A stretch of DNA of 64,000 nucleotides from Mucilaginibacter auburnensis. GTDB lineage: Bacteria; Bacteroidota; Bacteroidia; Sphingobacteriales; Sphingobacteriaceae. This document shows positions 17,135 to 25,100 of this stretch, piece by piece (within the stretch, counting starts at the first letter, position 1; each line of letters begins with the position of its first letter). The stretch lies in the NCBI RefSeq assembly GCF_002797815.1, contig NZ_PGFJ01000002.1, positions 186,001-250,000 on the forward strand, read 5' to 3'. The notes under the pieces are model-generated. The model searched no databases. It saw nothing but the letters and a program-made list of their open reading frames with translations, and was not told where the DNA came from. Made by a program: the position numbers and the translations under genes.

Positions 17135-17740
17135 ATGAAGTTTATTATCAAAGGAAATGAGCCGGCAGCATGGAAAGCGTATAGAGAAACGCCAGGCGTG
17201 GATTTTGTTGCAACTCCAGAGTTGAAGGAAGCATTGTTAAATGAACAAGGCTACTTATGCTGTTATTGCATGAATGGCATAAAAGAGGACAATATGAAGG
17301 TTGAACACTATAAACCAAGGAGTACTTACCCTGCTTTAAAGTTGGTTTACACGAACCTTTTTGCTGCCTGTAAAGGAGATTTTTGCACGGATAAGCATTG
17401 CGATACCAAAAAGGGAAACACTGAGTTAAGTATTCATCCTGCTGATCCCAAAAACAATTGTGAAGCCTTAGTTGGCTATAGCACAAATGGAAAACTGACG
17501 TACCCTGATGTTTACAAAACCGACATAGAACAGACACTCAACCTCAATAATTCCGTTCTGATTTCAAATAGAAAAGAAGCACTATTGGGTGCGGCTACTG
17601 CATTGCAAAAATTAGGATATTCCAAAGCTATAATCCAGAGGCAGATTGAATCATATAGTAACAAAAATGCGAAAGGGAAATTTCAACCGTACTGTAATAC
17701 CGTTCTTTGGTTACTGAAAAAAAAGCTAAATGCCAATTAA
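17135..17740 (+). CDS. HNH endonuclease, TIGR02646 / PtuB-like
   Basis: A 201-residue putative nuclease. The zinc-supported HNH region spans ~35-90: YLCCYC (Cys42, Cys45), KVEHYKPRS (catalytic-type His58) and the finger TNLFAACKGDFC with a following KHCD. This matches the family annotated as retron-associated or Septu (PtuB) HNH endonuclease. It follows the ATPase by three bases and precedes the last island gene by two. It would be the DNA- or RNA-cutting effector of the pair. The frame is intact and no catalytic residue appears lost. Confidence 0.8.
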   Translation: MKFIIKGNEPAAWKAYRETPGVDFVATPELKEALLNEQGYLCCYCMNGIKEDNMKVEHYKPRSTYPALKLVYTNLFAACKGDFCTDKHCDTKKGNTELSIHPADPKNNCEALVGYSTNGKLTYPDVYKTDIEQTLNLNNSVLISNRKEALLGAATALQKLGYSKAIIQRQIESYSNKNAKGKFQPYCNTVLWLLKKKLNAN

Positions 17741-17742
17741 AT

Positions 17743-18720
17743 ATGGAAAGATTAATCCAAGGAAATAAGACCTACAGCTATTATGAATATGTTAAGGAGC
17801 AGGAATTTGAACAAGTGATTGTTCAGCAAGCCAGCCATATTTTCGGCAGTAATAGTATTTATATTGACATTAAGAAAAGAATTGGAGAAAGCATCATCAC
17901 TATCCCGGATGGCTACCTAATTGATTTTTCCTTTGAGGCCGAACCTCGTTTATACATTATAGAAAATGAGCTTTCAAGTCATGATCCCTACAAGCATATA
18001 GGTTCACAGCTACTCAAATTCGCTATTTCTTATAAAGCCAGTGGACGAAAAATAAAAGCCTTCTTACTTGAACACATAATTGCAGATCCCCAAAGCCTCT
18101 CAATGACCGAAAATAGCCTTACAAAAGCAGGTTACCGCAACATTGATGATTTTTTGGAAAGTATCATTTTTGAAAAGCCAGTGGCCGCTATTGTGGTCAT
18201 TGACCAAAGTACTCCAGAATTGGAAAATGTGCTTAGTCAATTAACTATGGACACAGACATTATCGAGTTCCAAACCTTCAAGCATGAGAATGTGACCATA
18301 CACAAATTTACTCCATTTAATGCGGAAATAAGGGAATTGGCTGAATCACCAAAAACAAGTCTAAAACCGGAGGAATTAAATACAGTAGTGGTTGCGGCTC
18401 GTGAAGAAGGATTTGAACAAGAATTTCTTAATAACAATTGCTGGTACTCCATACGTATCAATGCATCTATGCTGGATAAGATAAAATACATTGCCGCCTA
18501 TCAAGTAGCACCTGTTTCAGCTATAACGCATTATGCAGAAGTCGCATCTATCGAAAAATGGAAAGACACAAATAAGTATATCTTGTATTTTAAAGACAAA
18601 GCCAAAACAATTAATCCGATACCGCTTGACAAGGACAAAAAAGGGCTTGCTCCACAAGCTCCTAGATATACAGCTATTGAGAAAATATTGAAGGCCAAAA
18701 AGTTATCTCAAGTATTTTAA
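17743..18720 (+). CDS. Uncharacterised protein with PD-(D/E)XK-like N-terminal domain
   Basis: A 325-residue protein of no family I can name. The N-terminal part (~20-115) has a nuclease-like pattern, ITIPDGYLIDF (Asp56/Asp61) followed by LYIIENELSSHDPYKHIGSQ (Glu74, Glu76). This resembles PD-(D/E)XK domains with Glu in place of Lys, but it may be inactive. The C-terminal part (~220-320) contains CWYSIRINASMLDKIKYIAA and KWKDTNKYILYFKDKAKTI, a possible beta-rich sensing or binding domain. The ATG at 17743 is chosen over an upstream non-ATG start because it lies two bases past the HNH stop. As the last gene of the operon it may be an accessory nuclease or target-recognition part. Confidence 0.6.
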   Translation: MERLIQGNKTYSYYEYVKEQEFEQVIVQQASHIFGSNSIYIDIKKRIGESIITIPDGYLIDFSFEAEPRLYIIENELSSHDPYKHIGSQLLKFAISYKASGRKIKAFLLEHIIADPQSLSMTENSLTKAGYRNIDDFLESIIFEKPVAAIVVIDQSTPELENVLSQLTMDTDIIEFQTFKHENVTIHKFTPFNAEIRELAESPKTSLKPEELNTVVVAAREEGFEQEFLNNNCWYSIRINASMLDKIKYIAAYQVAPVSAITHYAEVASIEKWKDTNKYILYFKDKAKTINPIPLDKDKKGLAPQAPRYTAIEKILKAKKLSQVF

Positions 18721-18989
18721 GTCGTTTATAGTAAGTTTTCTACTACCAATCAAAATCAATTATAGTCTAGCACAAAAAATGACAAATTAACTTAACTTGA
18801 ATAAATGGGCTTGCTAATTTTTAATATTTATATTTGTAATAGTAAACAATTGGATTGCAACGTTCTTTAAGTTAAGATGCTTCCGCAGGAAGCTTTTAAG
18901 ATACAGGGATTGTTTGTGGCAATTTAGTGGCAGTATTTTGAAAAACACGCAAAAAACGCGCTTAAAACGCCAGAATCGCAGAAAGTGAA
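18721..18989. other. Right-end noncoding region of the island
   Basis: 269 bases, AT-rich and without a credible gene. It holds a TATATTTG box (18829-18836) with no gene after it, a short hairpin GCTTCC-GCA-GGAAGC at 18879-18893 followed by TTTT, and the right arm-like block. The box and hairpin could mark a ~55-base transcript, but this is speculative. Confidence 0.4.
18913..18940 (+). repeat. Right arm-like repeat with two GTGGCA boxes
   Basis: Direct repeat of 11154-11181 with four mismatches in 28, again holding GTGGCA and AGTGGCAGT. It lies 49 bases inside attR, whereas the left copy lies 227 bases inside attL. Confidence 0.55.
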
Positions 18990-19007
18990 AATCCCTCCGG
19001 CTCCACT
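18990..19007 (+). repeat. attR core: copy of ssrA 3' end
   Basis: AATCCCTCCGGCTCCACT, identical to 10909-10926. The sequence left of it (CAGAAAGTGA) is not tmRNA, so this is only the duplicated tail and not a second gene. Confidence 0.85.
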
Positions 19008-19041
19008 AAAAACCCCTCAAACGCACGTGTGAGGGGTTTTG
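19008..19041 (+). terminator. Stranded original ssrA terminator
   Basis: AACCCCTCA ... TGAGGGGTT closes an ACGCACG-type loop and is followed by T. It sits directly after attR, where the terminator of an uninterrupted ssrA would be. It may now end read-through from the island. Confidence 0.7.
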
Positions 19042-19156
19042 TATTTGGTCATACATCTATTCAAAGTTCCGCCATGTGCTTGCTATGATCAAATACGTTT
19101 ATCACATTTTAAAATTGTTTACCATTTACAATGAGTTTTATTACAGCTTAATAAAC

Positions 19157-21118
19157 TCATTCAGTTTTCAATACCGTAAACTCTGTACGGCGGTTAAGTT
19201 GCCGGCCTTCCGGATTATCCTTTCCGTTAGGTAAAGAATTGGGTGCAATTGGCTTAGTTTTACCATAACCACGGGCAAATATCCTGTCTCTGCTTATGCC
19301 GCGACTTATCACATAATCAACGCATGACTGCGCCCGTGCCTCGGAAAGTTTGTTATTATAAATGTCGCTACCTATTGAATCAGTATGCGCGGCTAATTCA
19401 ATCTTGATCTTTGGATTATCCTTTAAAATTTTAACAACTCCATCCAACACTGTTTTTGACTCGGGTCTCAACGTAGCTTTATCATAATCGTACAACACGT
19501 TGTTTATTACTATGGGCTTATTCACTTCAAACGGTTGCAAACATATATCAGCATTAAACAAAGTGTCTTTCAGCATTCGGCCAGTAGTTGGCACAGGCAC
19601 AACTTTAGTAAAGTATCCCGCTTTTTCTACTACGACATTGTATGGCCGCTTGGTGGTTATATTAAACTGGTACCTTCCGTTTTGCGGAAGCGTTATTTTT
19701 TTAAGGATAGTACCGGCAAGCGAATCTTTTAAGCTCACAGATGCCCCCGATAACGGTTTTTGATCAACGCAGTCAAGCACCTTTCCAACTAAATAATGTC
19801 TTTTGTCAAAGGCTTCAAAAATCTCCAGACAGCAATCTGACAACCTATCCGAACTCAGGTAAAATTTATTTTTATCTGAGTTATCAGGGTAGTAATACAT
19901 GTCATCCTTTGCAGAATTAACAGGATAGCCCATGTTTTGCGGCACCGTCCATTTACCATTACTGTTATAACTCTCAAAGAGGTCATATCCGCCTAAACCT
20001 AAAAAGCCTTTAGAGCTATAAACAAGCTTGTTCTCTGTAGCGTCAAAGTACGGGGCTTCCTCATCAAATTCTGAATTGACTATATTCCCGGCGTTTCTTG
20101 AATTGACGGGCTCCCCACTGCTGTTCAGATCAGCAATCCAGATATCTTTTCCACCCTGCCCTCCGGGCTTATCAGACACAAAATATAATTGTTTACCATC
20201 ACCAGATACGAAAGGCTGTATAGAAGTAAAACCCTGCGCGTTTACATTACTATTGAGCTTAGTTAGCTCTCCCCATTTACCGTTTTGCCACTCGCTTTTA
20301 TAAATGCCATATGAGGTTTGACTCCCTGATTTGAACCAACGGGTAATATATAACCGCTTACCGGTAGATTCAAAAGAAGGAGCGCCATATTCTACTTCGT
20401 TTTTCCCGGCTTCTTTATCTTCAAAAACAATTGCCTGCGGCTTGCTATCACTAATTTTTGTTTGGTAGATGCGATTAAGTGCGGTTTTCTCCTCCTTCAC
20501 TTTTCTGGAGGAAGTAAAAAAATAATTGTCTTCCCGTTTTATCAAAGCATAGTCAGAGCCATCAGAACTTAAGCTTCCTTTCATGGTGTTAACATCTACT
20601 AAAACCGGATATTGATATTGTTCTCTGGCGAACCTACAGGTTGCTATTTCTTTTTTCGCTATGTCAAGGTTCTTAGCATCGCCTTTGTAAGATGATACAA
20701 ACTGTTGCAGCTGTTTTTCAGATTCATCGAAACGCTGGTTGGCGCGCAGACATACACCATACCACAGGCGGGCCAATGGGTACTGCGATTCAAAGTTTTC
20801 GCTTAACACCTTGAAATACCACGGCTCGGCCTCCAGGTAGTTTTGGTACAACCGGTATGACTCTGCCAGCATAAAGCTAATATAGGCCTGATCGGTTGCG
20901 CTACCGGTTTTCTTAGCCTGCTTGCTAGCACCCTGATAGGGCATTTGCTGCTCTTTGATCAAGTTCATACCCATGGCTGCCTTTTTATAATAAAAGGCAG
21001 CCTCATAATAATCTTTGTTTTTAAATGCTTTGTCGCCCAAAACTTTTGGCGAAGTATTTACCTGGGCTTTAGCCGCTAAAGCAAACAATATTGTTATTGT
21101 AAAAAATATCTTTTTCAT
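19157..21118 (-). CDS. OmpA-family protein with TPR-like and PD40 beta-propeller regions
   Basis: A 653-residue exported envelope protein, last gene of the T9SS-type operon. The order is: signal peptide (MKKIFFTITILFALAAKAQ); a TPR-like helical region (~20-165); WD40-like PD40 propeller repeats (~170-430; PFVSGDGKQLYFVSDKPGG, APYFDATENKLVYSSKG); a carboxypeptidase-regulatory-like beta domain (~440-530); and a C-terminal OmpA peptidoglycan-binding domain (~535-650; NVLYDYDKATLRPES, AAHTDSIGSD, LSEARAQSCVDYVISRGI). The ATG at 21118 is preferred to a TTG at 21127. The domain order matches proteins that accompany PorP/SprF and link T9SS partner complexes to the cell wall. Confidence 0.88.
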   Translation of the reverse strand: MKKIFFTITILFALAAKAQVNTSPKVLGDKAFKNKDYYEAAFYYKKAAMGMNLIKEQQMPYQGASKQAKKTGSATDQAYISFMLAESYRLYQNYLEAEPWYFKVLSENFESQYPLARLWYGVCLRANQRFDESEKQLQQFVSSYKGDAKNLDIAKKEIATCRFAREQYQYPVLVDVNTMKGSLSSDGSDYALIKREDNYFFTSSRKVKEEKTALNRIYQTKISDSKPQAIVFEDKEAGKNEVEYGAPSFESTGKRLYITRWFKSGSQTSYGIYKSEWQNGKWGELTKLNSNVNAQGFTSIQPFVSGDGKQLYFVSDKPGGQGGKDIWIADLNSSGEPVNSRNAGNIVNSEFDEEAPYFDATENKLVYSSKGFLGLGGYDLFESYNSNGKWTVPQNMGYPVNSAKDDMYYYPDNSDKNKFYLSSDRLSDCCLEIFEAFDKRHYLVGKVLDCVDQKPLSGASVSLKDSLAGTILKKITLPQNGRYQFNITTKRPYNVVVEKAGYFTKVVPVPTTGRMLKDTLFNADICLQPFEVNKPIVINNVLYDYDKATLRPESKTVLDGVVKILKDNPKIKIELAAHTDSIGSDIYNNKLSEARAQSCVDYVISRGISRDRIFARGYGKTKPIAPNSLPNGKDNPEGRQLNRRTEFTVLKTE

Positions 21119-21127
21119 AATTAACAA

Positions 21128-22123
21128 TTAAAGTCGTGGGCAAATTGGTTCAGGATCGGTAATGCGTTTTCTGAAAAGATAGCTTATTGAAAGTTCAAAA
21201 CCCCCGCGAGATGCGGTAGCTCTATTAAGCGATGAGGTGTTAAAATCATAACTTGCTCCAATAAGCAGGCTACTCAGGTGATAGCCAACGCTTGCAATGG
21301 CTGCATCATTGAACCTGTACATCCCACCAAACATTATACCTTTATCGCCTTGCATCTTAAATTCAGAGTAAGCTCCTACTGCTTTTTCCTGCGCGTGTTG
21401 CTGCCTTATGTAGATAGCATGTGGTATAACGTCAAAGTAATCGCTCGCCTTGATACGTACCCCGGCATGAGCGGTGTATCTAACTGGCAATTTGGAATTA
21501 TCGCCATCGGTAGCAAAAGGGTCACGCGGGCGGGATAAATGCCCAACGCTGACCCCTCCGAATAAATTTGCATTGCTTAACGGATTGCCGTCGTAGTAAA
21601 AAACGCCGGCCCCTGCATCAAACACCGTTGAATTAGTGCTTAAAAACCTTTCGTTTGAAGGCATTGACGGGTCAAACCCGCCAATAGGATTAAACTGGTT
21701 ACCAAACTGTGCCTTACTTGGATCAAAACTGCGATTGATTACCCCTGCCTGCAAACCAAAACTTACACGTTTATTTCCATCATTAGATACGGTAATAGCG
21801 TACCCGAATGTGCCGTAAGCAGAAAAGTAATTAAACCCTGCGTCACCGGCTGCCTGGTTCAGAACATTTAAACCAAGTGAAATATTACTATTGGTTCGCA
21901 TATCTGCTGATAGTGCTGTGGTTTTGTACGCATTGTTTAATTGCGGATATTGATTTTTATAGTTGGCATTGATACGTGCATCACCATTGATAACCCCTGT
22001 GAGCGCAGGGTTTAACCATAAAGGATAGGCATAATATTGCGAGAAATGCGGGTCAATTTGTGCCTGCGATTTGATATATAGTACCAGCAATAATAGTATC
22101 AGAATTATTATTTCCTTTTTCAT
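21128..22123 (-). CDS. PorP/SprF family type IX secretion membrane protein
   Basis: A 331-residue outer-membrane beta-barrel of the PorP/SprF family. It has a signal peptide (MKKEIIILILLLLVLYIKSQA), the family start QIDPHFSQYYAYPLWLNPAL, the typical GVFYYDGNP / NLFGGVSVGHLSRP middle, and the last strands SRGGFELSISYLF. SprF-type proteins are needed for delivery or attachment of particular type B T9SS substrates. Its start codon overlaps the stop of the large Ig-repeat protein by four bases (ATGA), so the two are translationally coupled and that protein is its likely client. Confidence 0.9.
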   Translation of the reverse strand: MKKEIIILILLLLVLYIKSQAQIDPHFSQYYAYPLWLNPALTGVINGDARINANYKNQYPQLNNAYKTTALSADMRTNSNISLGLNVLNQAAGDAGFNYFSAYGTFGYAITVSNDGNKRVSFGLQAGVINRSFDPSKAQFGNQFNPIGGFDPSMPSNERFLSTNSTVFDAGAGVFYYDGNPLSNANLFGGVSVGHLSRPRDPFATDGDNSKLPVRYTAHAGVRIKASDYFDVIPHAIYIRQQHAQEKAVGAYSEFKMQGDKGIMFGGMYRFNDAAIASVGYHLSSLLIGASYDFNTSSLNRATASRGGFELSISYLFRKRITDPEPICPRL

Positions 22124-25100
22124 CGTAGTAGAGTTATAGTTCCTTTTTGTTTAATTAATTGGCCATCATTCATAGTGGCTTCTACATAGTATACATACAC
22201 ACCCACAGGCTGAATTCTACCTTTATAAGTTCCATCCCAACCTGTGTTTAGCACATTGGTGCGATAAAGCAGTTCACCCCACTGATTGTATACCCAAAAA
22301 TTGATGCCTTTTACTGCAGTTCCATATACATAAACTATGTCATTATTACCATCGCCATTAGGTGTAAAAGCGTTAGGTACAAAAAGGCCGTTACCCAACG
22401 GATTAGATGATGTGCCGGTTACACCAACAGAGTTAGCACCGGTTTGACACGTACCGGTAGCTCTTACAATAATGCCAGCGCTTTGGTTAGGCTGCAAGCC
22501 AGTTATGGTATAAGTTGTACCTGCACCTGCGCTTGAAAATGCAGCGCCATTATTAGTGCTTACTTCATAACCTGTTGCTCCGCTTACCGCCGCCCACTGG
22601 AAGGTGATGCTTGAGGTTGTTGTAGAAGCAACAGTTACTACCGGTGCTGCAGGGCGAGGTATTACGGTAACAGTTACGCTGGCTACCGCTGATTTATTAC
22701 CGCCCGGATCTGTAGCTTGCGCGTAATAAGTTGTGTTGTTATTTATAGTTGTTGTGGTAAAAGTGTTACCTGTTGCTAAAAGTGTAGTTAATCCGGCTTC
22801 GGCATACCAGCGCACCGTCAGATCAGGGTTAGGATTACTGACGGTTAAAGTGGTAGCTGTTCCCGAGCAAATGTTAGTACCTGTGGTAGCTATAACAGGG
22901 GTGCCTGGTGGCACCTCTGTAACAGTAACCACACCGCTTGCGCGATTAGTTGATGTTACACCTGTAGCATCAACTACGGCTTCGGCATAATAGGTGGCAT
23001 TTGCATACAACGCAGGCGAAGTAAATACCGGTCCTGTAAATATTGGCGTTCCGTTAGTTGGCGTTGTATACCAGTTGAAGGATGCGCCCGGTGTTGTTGA
23101 AGATGCAGTAAGTGTTGCAGTTTGGCCTGAATTTATATTTTGAGTTGGCGGTGTAACTGTAACATTTGGCGTAATTATATTGAGCGTTACTGTACCGCTT
23201 GCCCTGCTTGCCGATTTTATGCCCGTAGCATCAACTATTGCCTCAGCATAATAAGTGGAATTGCTGAATACCGGTGGCGTAGTAAATACCGCACCTGTAA
23301 ATATAGGCGAACCATTGGTTGGCGTTGTGTACCAGTTAAACGACGTACCAGGAGTTGTAGATGAAGCAGTGAAAGTAGCAGTTTGACTTGGATTAACTGC
23401 CTGGGTTGGCGGCGTTACCGCAACATTAGGTATCGTAGCCGCATTTACTATAACCTGACCACTCGCACGCGTTGCCGAAACTGCACCGCTTGCTGTTACA
23501 ACTGCTTCTGCATAATAAGTTGCGTTAGCCGATAACGCAGGCGTTGTAAAAGTTGGACCGGTAAAAATTGGTGTACCGTTTGTTGGCGTGGTATACCAGT
23601 TAAAAGTAGTTCCCGGCGTTGTTGACGATGCCGTCATGGTGGCGGTTTGGCCGGTAATGATGTTTTGAGTTGGAGGTGTTACTGCAACGTCCGGAATAAC
23701 GAGCGTTAACACGGTAACATTAACTTGTGTTCTGTCAACAGATGTACAGGTTCCGTTACTGGCTTCAGCATAATAAACAGCATTGGCTGATAGCGCAGGT
23801 GTTGTAAAGGTTGTTCCTGTAAATACAGGTATGCCATTTGTTGGCGTGGTATACCAATTGATAGTGGTGTTGCCAACTGCGGTTGCTTTGAAAGTAACTG
23901 TTTGACCACTATAAATTGTGGCGCTTGAAGGTTGTACAACAGGCTTTAACGGCACCGGATTTACCACTATCGTTATAGGCACACGTGTTGGACTTACGCA
24001 TCCGTTTCTGCTATATTCAACATATAAAGTAGTATTAGCGTTAATTGGATTAGTGGTTATTGTGCTACCGCTATAAAGAGGTGCACCACCGTTAGGGCCG
24101 GCATACCAATTGAATGTACCTGTTGCCGATGCCGGCGATGTAATAGATAGTTGCGCTGTTCCGCCGGTACATATTTCCGGACTTGCATCGGCAAATGTAA
24201 TGGCAGGATATTGCTGAGAGCTGTAGAATAATTGAACCGATGTAAGTAAGGTGGCAACGCCCGAACTTAGGCGTACACCTACCCCATCGTAACCTGCGGG
24301 TGCGGGTATAAATACAGCATACCTGTTACCTCCACCCAGCAACCTCAGGGTTACTAAATTGTCATTCAAGGTAACTGTACGCACAACTGTTGAGCCGTTA
24401 TAAATTGTTACTCTGATCTGACCTAACAATGCCACGTCAGTCAGTCCAACAGGGCTTTGCAGAACTAATTTGATCATATCGCCTGCGAAGCCAGGTTGTT
24501 GGTATTTTAATATTTGCTCTGCATAAGCACCTGCAAGGCCAACACCTACTGATATGGTTGAAGCTGTAGTAGTATCTGCATCAGCAACTAAGGCGGTGTT
24601 GGTAACTGTACATGCAATGCATGCTCCATTTATATTTACAGTTTGCTGATTGGCAAACGTACAAGGCGTGTTGGTATCAATATTTACCGTAATAGTAATA
24701 GACGCGCGGGTTGATGACTGGCACCCATTAGCATTAACCGCACTTACGTAATAAGTTTGCGAAGCAAAAAGAGCGGGCGTGGTATAACTATTGCCCGTAA
24801 AAAATGGCGTGGTTGCGTTAGCCGTGGTGTACCAGTTAAAAGTTGCGCCTGCAGTTGCAGAGGTTGCACTTATAGTGGCAGTTTGCCCCGCGTTAATTGT
24901 TTGATTATTTGCAGTTAGCGTTGGCGCGGCAGGGCGAGGTTGAACAGTTATTACAGCTTCAGCGCGCGCGGCACTGCTACATCCGCCTGCGTTTATTGCT
25001 TCAACAAAGTAACTCCTTCCGGTATTTAAAGCAGCTGTTGTAAAACTATTACCGGTATGTACCAAAGTACCGCCAGTTTGAGCATCATACCATCTGTAGG

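Larger units (their letters stand above)
10927..19007 (+). mobile_element. Integrase-less genomic island in ssrA (defence island)
   Basis: An 8.1-kb element bounded by 18-bp direct repeats of the ssrA 3' end. It contains seven same-strand defence genes (11300-18720) with gaps of 8 bases or less or short overlaps. Near each end is a related 28-base block with two GTGGCA boxes (11154-11181, 18913-18940). The terminator past attR (19008-19041) looks like the original ssrA terminator, separated from its gene by the insertion. No recombinase, relaxase or phage gene is present, so mobility must come in trans or has been lost. The boundaries are seen directly. Past mobility is inferred. Confidence 0.8.

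Noticed and set aside
15641..17740. Retron (ATPase and TIGR02646 HNH effector pair)
   Set aside because: These effectors occur in retrons, but no reverse transcriptase and no msr/msd-like region is found in the island, so a Septu-like pair is the better call.
18829..18897. Small RNA gene (TATATTTG box to GC hairpin)
   Set aside because: The box lacks a fitting -33 element and the hairpin has only a 6-bp stem and a short T run, so it is too weak to call.
18990..19041. Second tmRNA or tRNA gene
   Set aside because: Only the 18-base tail is duplicated. The sequence before it forms no T arm or other tRNA-like part.
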